Part shown: positions 23,583 through 32,840 of the stretch, piece by piece
Layout of the letters: each line of letters begins with the position of its first letter
How positions within the stretch are numbered: position 1 is the first letter of the stretch
Made by a program: the position numbers and the translations under genes
Origin: Micromonospora lupini str. Lupac 08
GTDB taxonomy: Bacteria; Actinomycetota; Actinomycetes; Mycobacteriales; Micromonosporaceae
Length of the DNA stretch: 64,000 nt
Assembly: GCF_000297395.2 (NCBI RefSeq)
Contig: NZ_HF570108.1
Span: 2,201,715 to 2,265,714 of the forward strand
Direction: 5' to 3'
Notes under the pieces: model-generated
Told to the model about the DNA's origin: nothing
What the model saw: only the letters and a program-made list of their open reading frames with translations
Databases searched by the model: none

Positions 23583-24644
23583 TCAGGCGGTCGGGACCGG
23601 CAGCACCACGCCCTCGGCCGCCGACCGGTGCGCCAGCTCGATCAGCTCGACCGTGGCGACCGAGTCGCGCGGGTCCACCGGCAGCGGCGTGCCGTCGCGC
23701 AGCGCCGCCGCCACCTGGGCGTAGAAGCTCTGGTACGACCCGGGCACGGTCGGCACCGGCCGCAGGTCGCCGTCGACGCCGAGCAGGCCGTACCGCTCCG
23801 GCGGCACCTCGCCCCAGCCGGGCTGGTCCGGCCGGCCGCCGTCGTGCAGCGCCGCCTCCTGCACGTCCAGCCCGTAGGTCGTGTAGCCGGCCCGGTCGCC
23901 CAGCACCCGCAGCCGCGGCCCGAGCTGAGCGGTGATCGCACCCATCCACAGGTGCGAGTGCACGCCGTTGGCGTGCGTCAACGCCACGAACGCGTCGTCG
24001 TCGACCTCGGCGCCCGCGCGGCGGCGGTCGACCTCGGCGTAGACCCGCTCGACAGTGCCGAAGAGCTGCACGGCCTGGTCGATGAGGTGCGCGCCCAGGT
24101 CGAACAGAGCCCCACCGGCCTCCTCCGGCCCGGCAAGCTCCCGCCAGCCCGGCTTGATCGCGGGGCGGAACCGCTCGAAGCGGGACTCGAAGCGCAGCAC
24201 CCGCCCCAGCTCGCCCCGCTCCACGAGCCCACGGGCGGTCAGGAAGTCGCCGTCCCAGCGGCGGTTCTGGAACACCGTCAGCGGCACTCGGAGGCGGTCG
24301 GCCTCCTCGACCAGCGCCCGGGCGTCGGCGGCGGTGGGGGCCAGGGGCTTGTCGACGACGACCGGCAGGCCGGCCGCGAGGGCCGCCCGCGCCATCGGCA
24401 CGTGCTGCCGGTTCGGCGTGGCGACCACCACCAGGTCCAGAGCTTCCGGGGTACGCCACAGCTCGTCGGCGTCGTCGACCAGGCGGGCGTCCGGGAAGTG
24501 CTGGTGCGCCTGCTCGCGTCGCTGCGGATCGCGGGTGACGATGGCGTCCAGCCGCAGACCGGGTGTCGCGGCGATCAGCGGCGCGTGGAACACCCGACCC
24601 GCCAGCCCGTACCCCAGCAGACCAACCCGCAGCGCCTCCGCCAT
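23583..24644 (-). CDS. Gfo/Idh/MocA family oxidoreductase
   Basis: The 353-aa product has an N-terminal Rossmann fold ('RVGLLGYGLAGRVFHAPLI', residues 6-24) and the family's 'VDKPLAPT' motif, where Lys is catalytic. A C-terminal alpha/beta dimerisation domain contains 'GGALFDLGAHLIDQAVQLFG', which supplies the conserved Asp/His. Members use NAD(P) to oxidise or reduce sugars, inositols and related polyols. The specific substrate is not evident. GGGAG lies 7 nt before ATG 24644. It stands next to a two-component system but is not overlapping with it. Confidence 0.9.
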   Translation of the reverse strand: MAEALRVGLLGYGLAGRVFHAPLIAATPGLRLDAIVTRDPQRREQAHQHFPDARLVDDADELWRTPEALDLVVVATPNRQHVPMARAALAAGLPVVVDKPLAPTAADARALVEEADRLRVPLTVFQNRRWDGDFLTARGLVERGELGRVLRFESRFERFRPAIKPGWRELAGPEEAGGALFDLGAHLIDQAVQLFGTVERVYAEVDRRRAGAEVDDDAFVALTHANGVHSHLWMGAITAQLGPRLRVLGDRAGYTTYGLDVQEAALHDGGRPDQPGWGEVPPERYGLLGVDGDLRPVPTVPGSYQSFYAQVAAALRDGTPLPVDPRDSVATVELIELAHRSAAEGVVLPVPTA

Positions 24645-24744
24645 GCCGTACTCCCATCTCCTGGCCCGCGCCCTGGACCGGCGGCGGTGCCGGTGCTCGA
24701 ATCTACGCCGCGCGCCGCCGGGCCCGATCCGGGCCCGGCGCTGG

Positions 24745-25410
24745 TCAGCCCACCGGGTCGGCGCGTAGATAGGTGAGCACGGCGAGCACCCGGCGGTTGG
24801 TGTCGTCGCTGGGTGGTAGGTCGAGCTTCAGCAGGATGTTGCCGACGTGCTTGCCGACGGCGGCCTCGGTGACGTGCAGACGGGCGGCGATCGAGGCGTT
24901 GGAGCGGCCCTCGGCAAGCAGCGCCAGCACCTCCCGTTCCCGGGCGGAGAGCGCGGCGAGCGGGTCGCGGGGGCGGTGCAGCAGTTGCCGCACCACGTCC
25001 GGGTCGATGGCGGTACCCCCGTCGGTGACCCGCCGCAGTGTGTCGACGAACTCGGTCACCTCGGCCACCCGGTCCTTGAGCAGGTAGCCGACCCGCTGGC
25101 CGTCGCCGCTGTCCAGCAGCGCCGCGGCGTACCCCGTCTGCACGAACTGGCTGAGCACCACCACCGGCAGGCCGGGCCGCTCGGCGCGCAGCGCGACGGC
25201 CGCCCGCAGCCCGTCGTCGCGCCGACCGGGTGGCATCCGGATGTCGGTAAGCACCAGATCGGGCTGGTGTGTGCGGGCCGCCTCCAGCAGTTCCGGCGCG
25301 GAGCCGACGGCGGCGCACACCGTGAAGTCGAAGCGGGTCAGCAGCGCGACCAGGCCCTCGCGCAGCAGTACCTCGTCCTCGGCGAGCACCACCCGGGTCA
25401 CCTGCGACAT
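24745..25410 (-). CDS. NarL/FixJ family response regulator
   Basis: The 221-aa protein has an N-terminal receiver domain. Acidic residues are in 'VLAEDEVLL', the phosphoacceptor Asp is in 'DLVLTDIRMPP', and the conserved Lys is in 'YLLKDR'. A C-terminal LuxR-type HTH follows ('LSAREREVLALLAEGRSNASI', 'VTEAAVGKHVGNILLKL'). It is paired with the sensor kinase whose 3' end overlaps its first 13 nt. GGAG precedes ATG 25410. Phosphorylation by the kinase should switch DNA binding. The regulon is unknown; the adjacent divergent SDR-MFS pair is one candidate. Confidence 0.95.
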   Translation of the reverse strand: MSQVTRVVLAEDEVLLREGLVALLTRFDFTVCAAVGSAPELLEAARTHQPDLVLTDIRMPPGRRDDGLRAAVALRAERPGLPVVVLSQFVQTGYAAALLDSGDGQRVGYLLKDRVAEVTEFVDTLRRVTDGGTAIDPDVVRQLLHRPRDPLAALSAREREVLALLAEGRSNASIAARLHVTEAAVGKHVGNILLKLDLPPSDDTNRRVLAVLTYLRADPVG

Positions 25411-26687
25411 GGCAGCTCCACCCGGACCAGGGTAGGCCCGCCGGGCGGGCTGGACAGCAACAGCCGTCCCTCGGCGGCGGCGACCCGGTCGGCGAGACCG
25501 GTCAGGCCGGTTCCCCGGGCCGGGTCCGCGCCGCCGTGCCCGTCGTCGGACACCTCGACCACGAGGTCGCCGCCGACCCGGGACAGGCGCACCCCGGCGC
25601 CTGTCGCCCCGGAATGCCGGGCCACGTTGCTCAACGCCTCGGACACCACGAAGTACGCGGTGGTCTCGACGATCTCCGGCAGCGCGCCGTCGACGTCGGC
25701 GTGCACGGTCACCGCGACGGGAGCGGCGTCGGCCAGCTCGCGTACCGCGCCGGCGAGACCGAGGTCGGTGAGGCTCTGCGGCCGGATGCCGTGCACCAAC
25801 TGCCGCAACATCACCATCAGCCCGCGCGCCTGGTCGTGCGCCACGGCGAGGGGCCGGGCGGCGGGGGAGTCCTCCGGCACGTCCAGCCGGGCCAGGCCGA
25901 GCTGGAGGGTGAGGCTGGTCAGCCTGGGCTGCGCCCCGTCGTGCAGGTCCCGTTCGATGCGGCGCCGTTCCGCCTCGTACGCGCCGACCAGCCGGGTACG
26001 GGAGCGGGCGACCTCGCGCAGCGCGGCCGCGTCGACAGGCGAGGTCAGCGCCCACCGGGCCACGGCGGCCTGACCGGCGGCGAGCAGCCCCACCCCGTAG
26101 CAGAGCACCGGGAGGAGCAGCACTCCGACGATCGCGTACGGGACGGCTTCGCCGGTGCTGTCGATCGGCTGCCAGATCACGACCGGTTCGTTGTCCCCGG
26201 CCAGCCAGGGGCTGGTGACCATCCCGACGTCGAGCAGCACCAGCACCAGGAACACCCAGTACGCGACAGGCACGAAACCGCCCAGCCAGAACAGGTACGC
26301 GACCTCCCGCCAGGTCGCGGCGCTGCGGTAGCGGGCGGCCAGGCCCGGCCACGGCGACGAGGGCAGCGGACGGTTGTCGACGAGCCGGACCCGCCACCGC
26401 TCGACGGCGCCCACCACGACGCTCAGGAGCGGGGCCAACACCACCAGGATGATGCTGCCGGTGATCAGGAACAGCATCAGCGCGATGCTCGGCGGTCGGC
26501 CCTGCCGCCGGAGCGTGCTGACGACGGGCAGCAGGGGCGCGCCGATGACGAGCAGCCCGACGGCGAGCACGCCGGCGATCGGCACGGTGCTGACCAGGTA
26601 GGCCAGCGCCCGCCACGGCCAGGCGGAGATCAGCCAGCCGCGGCGACGCAGCGACGCGGCCAGGTGCGAAGGGTGTTCCGAGGTCAT
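25398..26687 (-). CDS. NarL-type sensor histidine kinase with multiple membrane segments
   Basis: The 429-aa protein has an N-terminal membrane region with about five to six hydrophobic segments. A HisKA_3 dimerisation helix carries the phosphoacceptor in 'RRIERDLHDGAQPRL'. A C-terminal HATPase domain follows ('SEALSNVARHSGA' N-box, 'DDGHGGADPARGTGLTGLADR' G-boxes). No large extracytoplasmic sensor domain is present, so the signal is probably membrane-related. The ATG at 26687 lies 7 nt after a TAGCGT box and is likely leaderless. Its stop lies inside the response regulator gene, which gives tight co-expression. Confidence 0.92.
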   Translation of the reverse strand: MTSEHPSHLAASLRRRGWLISAWPWRALAYLVSTVPIAGVLAVGLLVIGAPLLPVVSTLRRQGRPPSIALMLFLITGSIILVVLAPLLSVVVGAVERWRVRLVDNRPLPSSPWPGLAARYRSAATWREVAYLFWLGGFVPVAYWVFLVLVLLDVGMVTSPWLAGDNEPVVIWQPIDSTGEAVPYAIVGVLLLPVLCYGVGLLAAGQAAVARWALTSPVDAAALREVARSRTRLVGAYEAERRRIERDLHDGAQPRLTSLTLQLGLARLDVPEDSPAARPLAVAHDQARGLMVMLRQLVHGIRPQSLTDLGLAGAVRELADAAPVAVTVHADVDGALPEIVETTAYFVVSEALSNVARHSGATGAGVRLSRVGGDLVVEVSDDGHGGADPARGTGLTGLADRVAAAEGRLLLSSPPGGPTLVRVELPCRR

Positions 26688-26700
26688 GCCGCAGACGCTA
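26688..26700 (-). promoter_or_regulatory. Leaderless-type -10 element (TAGCGT) before the kinase ATG
   Basis: On the minus strand TAGCGT (26700-26695) and a 7-nt spacer precede ATG 26687. No Shine-Dalgarno sequence is visible. Confidence 0.6.
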
Positions 26701-26850
26701 ATCGCCGGTGAGGAGCCGACCCAGCCGTCCAGATCCCCTTTTCGGGGTATGCCCAGCACTACCCGCCAACGGGTGTGCGGGGTCCGGAAACGGGAAGAAC
26801 GCGCCGTCACGCGATCCGTGTGACCTGGTGGCGTCGGCGGCTGGAGAGAC

Positions 26851-27546
26851 ATGGGTGCCAGAACCTTCGTGGTGGTCGGCGGTACCAGCGGGCTGGGTCT
26901 CGCGGTGGCCCGACTGCTTGTCGACGAGCACCAGGTGGTGGTGTTCGGCAACGAGCCGGCCGAGGTCGCCGCGACGACCGACGAGCTGGGGTGCGGCGGC
27001 GCGGTCTGCGACGTCTCCTCCTACGAACAGGTCCGGGACGCGTTCGCCGAGGTGGTGGGTCGCTACGGCACCGTCGACGGAGTGGCGGCGTGCGCGTCGA
27101 TGTGGGCGGGCGGCGACCTCGGGGACCTGTCCGTGGAGCACATCCGGCGGGCCGTGGACATCAACGTCCTGGGTACGACGTACCTGCTGCGGGAGGCGCT
27201 GGAGCAGCTGCACCGGCAGGGCTACGGGAACGTGGTGTACATCGGCGCGATGGCGCTGGCGGCCCCCCGGCCCGGCATCCCGATCTACCGGGCGACCAAG
27301 AGCTACGGCAGCAGTCTCGTCGAGTCGCTGGCCCAGGCCCAGCACAGCAACCGGGTCAAGGTGATGCAGCTGCATCCCGGGCCGATGCCGACGCGCCTCC
27401 AGGAACGCGTCGGCGCCGAGTTCCTCGACGAGGTGTACGCCCTGCCCGAGCAGGTCGCCGCCGAGGTCGTCCGGCTGCTGCTGCTGCAACCCGACGACCT
27501 CTACGTCTCCGGCGAGCGCGTGCTGCGCGCGGACGGGCGGTGGTGA
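26851..27546 (+). CDS. SDR family protein lacking the catalytic Ser
   Basis: The 231-aa protein is a short-chain dehydrogenase/reductase with the cofactor motif 'VVGGTSGLGLA' and a YRATK active-site pair. The position of the usual catalytic Ser, about 13 residues before the Tyr, reads 'IGAMALAA', so Ser is replaced by Ala or Met. The NNAG strand is also altered ('VAACASMW'). It may be a low-activity or non-catalytic NAD(P)-binding SDR. GGAGAG lies just before ATG 26851. The stop overlaps the MFS start (GTGA), so the two are co-translated, possibly as a modification-plus-export pair. Confidence 0.85.
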   Translation: MGARTFVVVGGTSGLGLAVARLLVDEHQVVVFGNEPAEVAATTDELGCGGAVCDVSSYEQVRDAFAEVVGRYGTVDGVAACASMWAGGDLGDLSVEHIRRAVDINVLGTTYLLREALEQLHRQGYGNVVYIGAMALAAPRPGIPIYRATKSYGSSLVESLAQAQHSNRVKVMQLHPGPMPTRLQERVGAEFLDEVYALPEQVAAEVVRLLLLQPDDLYVSGERVLRADGRW

Positions 27547-29174
27547 CGGCGGCAGCCGGACCGGGGGACCGTCCGGCCTCCGCGTGGGCGCCGCTGCGCG
27601 GCGCCGTCTACCGCAACCTCTGGCTGGCCCTGCTCGCCGCCAACATCGGCACCTGGATGCAGACCGTCGGGGCGCAGTGGCTGCTGATCCACCACTCCAA
27701 CGCCTCCACGCTCGTCGCGTTGGTGCAGACCGCCAGCCTGCTGCCGGTGCTGCTGCTGGCGCTGCCCGCCGGGGTGCTGGCCGACAACTTCGACCGCCGG
27801 CACCTGCTGATCGCGGTGCAGCTGTTCCTGGTGGCGGTCGCGGTGGCGTTGACCCTGCTCACCCTTACCGACCGGATGCCGCCGGCCCTGCTGCTCACCC
27901 TCACCTTCGCGTTCGGGGTCGGGCAGGCGCTCACCCTGCCGGCCTGGGCGGCGGTGATCCCGGAGCTGGTGCCGCAGGAGCAACTGCGGTCGGCGTCCGC
28001 GCTCGGCTCGATAAGCGTGAACGTGGCCCGGGCGGTGGGGCCCGCGGTGGCCGGCGTGCTGATCGCCCGGATCGGCGTCGCCCCGGTCTTCGGCCTCAAC
28101 GCGGTCGCGTTCGCCGTCTTCGCGTACGCGCTGTGGCGCTGGCGGCCGACCACCGCCCGTGCCGTCGAGGTGCCCGAACGGTTCACCGCCGCGCTGCGCG
28201 CCGGCAGCCGCTACGTACGCCACTCACCGATCGTGCGCCGGCTGCTGCGCCGCGCGTTGGTCTTCGTGATCCCGGCCAGCGCGTTGTGGGCGCTGCTGCC
28301 GCTGGTGGCGGCCCGGCGGCTCGGGTTGGGTTCCGGCGGGTACGGGCTGCTGCTGGCCGCCCTCGGGGTGGGCGCCATCGCGGGCGGTGTGCTGCTGGCC
28401 GTGATCCGGACCCGGCTGTCGGCCAACCAGCTCCTGCTCATCGCGGGTGCGCTGTTCACCGTCGCGCTGGCGGTGCTGGGCACCGTACGGGTGGTGCCGC
28501 TGGTGCTTCTCGCCCTGCTGCCGGCCGGGATGGCCTGGGTGACGGTGCTGGCCAACGTCAACGCCGAGATGCAGCTCTTCCTGCCGAGCTGGGTACGGGC
28601 CCGGGGGCTCGCCGTCTACCAGGTGTGTTTCGCCGGTGGGCAGGCCGTCGGCGCCCTCGCGTGGGGTCTGGTTGCCGACATGGGCGGGCTGGTCCTCGCC
28701 TACCTCGCGGCGGCGGCGCTGATGTTCCTCGGGACCGTGACGAGCCGGATCTGGCCGCTGCCGGACCTGCGGTCGGTGAACCGCGAACCGTCGGCCTACT
28801 GGCCGCAACTGCACCTGGCGCACGAGCCGGACCCGGGCGTGGGGCCGGTGCTGGTGACGGTGCAGTACACGGTCCGGCCGGAGCGGACGGGACCGTTCCT
28901 CGCGGCCATGGACGTGGTGCGCGGCGCCCGGCAGCGCACCGGCGCGATGCGTTGGGGGCTGTTCCGGCCGGCCGAGACGACGGACCGGTTCGTCGAGGTG
29001 TACCTGGTGCCGTCCTGGGACGAGCACCTGCGCCAGCACGGCGGCCGGTTGACGGGGGAGGACCGCGAGGCCGAGGCGCGGGCGCGGGAGCTGACCGACG
29101 GCGACCCGGAGGTACGCCACCTCGTGCCGGCCGCCGCCGGGCCGGCGCTGTCCGACGACCGCGAAGGGCTCTGA
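27543..29174 (+). CDS. MFS exporter with C-terminal ABM-like domain
   Basis: The 543-aa product is an EntS-type (MFS_3) major facilitator with about 12 membrane helices. It includes 'GVLADNFDRRHLL' (the A-motif between helices 2 and 3) and 'SVNVARAVGPAVAG'. After helix 12 an extra cytosolic domain (about 430-520) has the antibiotic-biosynthesis-monooxygenase (ABM) pattern ('VTVQYTVRPERTGPFLAAMD ... RWGLFRP ... EVYLVPSWDEHLRQH'). Such exporters move siderophores, drugs or metabolites. The GTG start at 27543 overlaps the SDR stop by 4 nt. The substrate is unknown. Confidence 0.9.
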   Translation: MTAAAGPGDRPASAWAPLRGAVYRNLWLALLAANIGTWMQTVGAQWLLIHHSNASTLVALVQTASLLPVLLLALPAGVLADNFDRRHLLIAVQLFLVAVAVALTLLTLTDRMPPALLLTLTFAFGVGQALTLPAWAAVIPELVPQEQLRSASALGSISVNVARAVGPAVAGVLIARIGVAPVFGLNAVAFAVFAYALWRWRPTTARAVEVPERFTAALRAGSRYVRHSPIVRRLLRRALVFVIPASALWALLPLVAARRLGLGSGGYGLLLAALGVGAIAGGVLLAVIRTRLSANQLLLIAGALFTVALAVLGTVRVVPLVLLALLPAGMAWVTVLANVNAEMQLFLPSWVRARGLAVYQVCFAGGQAVGALAWGLVADMGGLVLAYLAAAALMFLGTVTSRIWPLPDLRSVNREPSAYWPQLHLAHEPDPGVGPVLVTVQYTVRPERTGPFLAAMDVVRGARQRTGAMRWGLFRPAETTDRFVEVYLVPSWDEHLRQHGGRLTGEDREAEARARELTDGDPEVRHLVPAAAGPALSDDREGL

Positions 29175-29270
29175 TCTCCGTACGCCTCATCTCGTTTCCG
29201 ATTTCTGCCCACGTCATGTGCAGGACGTGATTGTCGGGGTACGAGGGGGCTCGGAGAGGGGAGGGAACCC

Positions 29271-29809
29271 ATGGATCTGCTGGCTACCACGACCATCCGC
29301 CGGCCGGTGTCCGACGTGTACGCCTTCTGGCGTCGTCTGGAGAACCTGCCGACGTTCATGGCTCATCTGCAGGAGGTGCGCAGCACCGGGGACCGCACGA
29401 CTCATTGGACGGCGAGCGCGCCGTTCGACCGCAGCGTCGAGTGGGACGCGGAGATCACCGACGAGGTGCCCGACGAGCGCATCGGCTGGCGGTCCACCGG
29501 CGACGCCGACGTGCCGAACACCGGCAAGGTGTGGTTCGTGCCCGCGCCCGACGGCGTGAGCACCGAGGTGCACGTGCTGCTGGTGTACGACATCCCCGGC
29601 GGCAAGCTCGGCGAGGCCGTGGCCCGGTACTTCGGCGAGGAGCCGCACCAGCAGCTCGACGACGACCTGCGCCGACTCAAGCAGGTCCTGGAGACCGGCG
29701 AGGTGGTGCGCTCCGACGGTGCGCCGTGGGGCAAGCGCGCCCGCAAGGAGTTTCCGCAGCGGCCGGCGCAGCCGCTGTCCAGCGACGAGATCGCCAAGGG
29801 GGAGGCGGC

Positions 29810-29813
<4 letters not shown>
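29271..29813 (+). CDS. SRPBCC family protein (polyketide cyclase/CoQ-binding-like)
   Basis: The 180-aa product has the START/Bet v1-like fold. It begins with '[25 protein letters not shown]' and has the alternating strands '[20 protein letters not shown]', typical of cyclase/dehydrase-like proteins that bind hydrophobic ligands. The C-terminal tail is charged. GGAGGG lies close to ATG 29271. Its last four bases overlap the alcohol dehydrogenase start (ATGA), so the two are co-translated. This pair suggests joint handling of one substrate or stress role, but the ligand cannot be read from sequence. Confidence 0.85.
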
Positions 29814-30985
<1,172 letters not shown>

Positions 30986-30993
30986 CCGGGTGA

Positions 30994-31031
30994 GTGCCGG
31001 CGAGCGGCCGTCAGCAGGCCCTCGCCGGCAC
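30994..31031 (+). terminator. 11-bp-arm hairpin after the dehydrogenase
   Basis: GTGCCGGCGAG (30994-31004) pairs exactly with 31021-31031, starting 8 nt after the stop codon. Confidence 0.75.
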
Positions 31032-31083
31032 CGTACGGCGCGTGACGTACGGCGTACGACCGCGTTGTTAGGATGGCCGCACC
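31032..31083 (+). promoter_or_regulatory. Promoter and CGTACG operator repeats of the TetR gene
   Basis: CGTACG occurs at 31032, 31046 and 31053. The last two form a 13-bp inverted repeat around a central G (31046-31058). TAGGAT at 31069-31074 is a good -10 box and lies 9 nt before ATG 31084, giving a very short or absent leader. The repeats overlap where the -35 region should be, so they could allow autorepression by the TetR protein. Confidence 0.55.
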
Positions 31084-31851
31084 ATGGCGAGTGAGCGCAA
31101 GGCGACCGCGGATCCGGCCCGCAGCCTGGCCATCCTCTGGCGCACCCGGGAACCGACCAGCCGCAGCGCCGGGCAGGGGCTCAGCGTCGACCGGATCGTC
31201 CGGGCCGCGATCGACATCGCCGACGCCGAGGGTCTCGACGCGTTGACCATGCGTCGGGTCGGTGAGGCGTTGGGCGTCGGCACGATGTCCGTCTACACGT
31301 ACGTGCCGGGCAAGGCCGAACTCGTCGACGTCATGATCGACACCGCGTACGGCGAGATGCCGCGTTCCGCCGTCGAGGGGGACTGGCGGGCGCGGCTGGA
31401 GCGGATCGCCCGCGACAACCTGGCGCTCTACCAGCGCCACAGGTGGATGCTGCGCGCCGAGACGACCCGCCCGGTGCTCGGCCCGCACCTGGTGGCCAAG
31501 TACGACCACGAACTCGGCGCGGTCGCCGACATCGGGCTCACCGACGTCGAGATGGACGCGGTGCTCACCCTCGTCCTCGGGCACGTGAAGAGTTCCGCGC
31601 GCGCCGCGTCCGAGGTGGTCGACCTGGAGCGGGAGACCGGCATGACCGACGGCCAGTGGTGGCAGTCGCACGCGCCCTGGCTGGAGACGTTCCTGACGGC
31701 CGACCGCTACCCGACCGCGTCCCGGGTCGGCACCGCCGCCGGCCAGCAGCACGGCGGGGCGTACGGCCCGGAGTACGCCTTCGAGTTCGGCCTGCAACGC
31801 GTCCTCGACGGCATCTCGGTGGTGGTCGCCGAGCGGGCGGCCACCCCATAG
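31084..31851 (+). CDS. TetR/AcrR family transcriptional regulator
   Basis: The 255-aa protein has the TetR N-terminal HTH at about 38-85 ('RIVRAAIDIADAEGLDALTM', 'GTMSVYTYVPGKAELVDVM'). A long helical ligand-binding domain of the TetR_C type follows, with an acidic, His-containing centre. It is preceded by CGTACG repeats that may be its own operator. It converges with the MmyB-type regulator gene, 15 nt away. Candidate targets are itself and the upstream SRPBCC-dehydrogenase operon; the ligand is unknown. Confidence 0.92.
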   Translation: MASERKATADPARSLAILWRTREPTSRSAGQGLSVDRIVRAAIDIADAEGLDALTMRRVGEALGVGTMSVYTYVPGKAELVDVMIDTAYGEMPRSAVEGDWRARLERIARDNLALYQRHRWMLRAETTRPVLGPHLVAKYDHELGAVADIGLTDVEMDAVLTLVLGHVKSSARAASEVVDLERETGMTDGQWWQSHAPWLETFLTADRYPTASRVGTAAGQQHGGAYGPEYAFEFGLQRVLDGISVVVAERAATP

Positions 31852-31866
31852 GCCGGAACGGCTCCT

Positions 31867-32706
31867 TCAATTTTTCTGGCTCGTGTCTGGCGCTGAAACG
31901 GCTGCGCCCAGCCGGGCGAGCGCACGGTCGGACGGGCTGTCCGGCTCGGCGTGGTAGACGACCAGGGACTGACTCGTACCGTTGATCGTGAGCTTCTCGT
32001 AGCGCAGCTCCAGCTCGCCCACGACCGGATGCCGGAACACCCGTAGTCCACCGCCCGCGCGGACGGCGACGTCGTGCCGGGCCCACAACCGCCGGAACCG
32101 CTCGCTGCCGGCGGACAACTCCTCCACCAGCGCGGTGAGTCGGGGATCGTCCACCTCGACGCCGACCTGGGCCCGCAGGCCGGCCACCGCGTTGGCCGCG
32201 ACCGCCTCCGCGGCCGGGTAGAGCGCCGGCACGCTCGGGTCCAGGAAGACCGCGCGCAGCAGATTCACCCCGACCCGGTAGATCGGCGTCAGCGCGGTCG
32301 CCATCGGGTTGGCGAAGAGCACGTCCAGGTGCCGGCCGTGCACGAAGGCGGGCGTCCGCGCCCACGAACCGACAAGCTGTCGGATGCCCACCGGTACCCG
32401 TTCCGGGCGTCGTACCGGCCGGCCGGCGGGCGCCTGACCGCCGAGGCGCCGCAGGTGCGCCGCGGCCTCCACGTCGAGCAGCAACGCCCGGGCCAGCGCG
32501 TCGAGCACCTGCGCGGACGGGCGCCGGTCGCGGCCCTGCTCCAGCCGCAGGTAGTAGTCGGCGCTGATGCCGGCCAGCAGGGCCAGCTCCTCGCGCCGCA
32601 GGCCGGGCACCCGCCGCCGGCCGTGCGCGGGAAGCCCGACGTCGAGGGGACCGATCAGGTCGCGCCGGGCGCGCAGGAATTCGCCCAGCGGGCCGGCCGT
32701 GCTCAC
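31867..32706 (-). CDS. XRE-family regulator with MmyB-like ligand-binding domain
   Basis: The 279-aa protein has an N-terminal XRE helix-turn-helix ('VPGLRREELALLAGISADYY', 'RLEQGRDRRPSAQVLDALAR'). A C-terminal MmyB-like PAS-type domain follows ('PAFVHGRHLDVLFANPMATAL', 'RRLWARHDVAVRAGGG', 'HPVVGELELRYEKLTI'), which in this family binds fatty acids. It is divergent from an SDR gene, the usual arrangement in actinobacteria, so it probably regulates that gene. The GTG start at 32706 lies 6 nt after a TACGAT box and is probably leaderless. Confidence 0.93.
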   Translation of the reverse strand: MSTAGPLGEFLRARRDLIGPLDVGLPAHGRRRVPGLRREELALLAGISADYYLRLEQGRDRRPSAQVLDALARALLLDVEAAAHLRRLGGQAPAGRPVRRPERVPVGIRQLVGSWARTPAFVHGRHLDVLFANPMATALTPIYRVGVNLLRAVFLDPSVPALYPAAEAVAANAVAGLRAQVGVEVDDPRLTALVEELSAGSERFRRLWARHDVAVRAGGGLRVFRHPVVGELELRYEKLTINGTSQSLVVYHAEPDSPSDRALARLGAAVSAPDTSQKN

Positions 32707-32718
32707 CCGCCCATCGTA
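32707..32718 (-). promoter_or_regulatory. Leaderless-type -10 element (TACGAT) before GTG 32706
   Basis: On the minus strand TACGAT (32718-32713) and a 6-nt spacer precede the GTG start. No Shine-Dalgarno sequence is visible. Confidence 0.65.
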
Positions 32719-32741
32719 GGAGGCCCGCCCGGCCCGCCCAG

Positions 32742-32771
32742 CCTGGTCCTGCCACTACCAGGAAAACCAGG
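32742..32771. promoter_or_regulatory. CCTGGT/ACCAGG repeats in the divergent SDR-regulator region
   Basis: CCTGGT (32742-32747) and ACCAGG (32757-32762) form an inverted repeat, and a second ACCAGG follows at 32766-32771. The repeats lie between the divergent MmyB-type regulator and the SDR gene, so they are candidate binding sites for the regulator. A TTGACA at 32807-32812 could be the SDR -35 box. Confidence 0.45.
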
Positions 32772-32840
32772 AACCCGGATAACGGGCGGTTGCCGGGTGA
32801 CAGTGTTTGACAGGAAGCGTGATCGAGACAGGGGCTGCAG

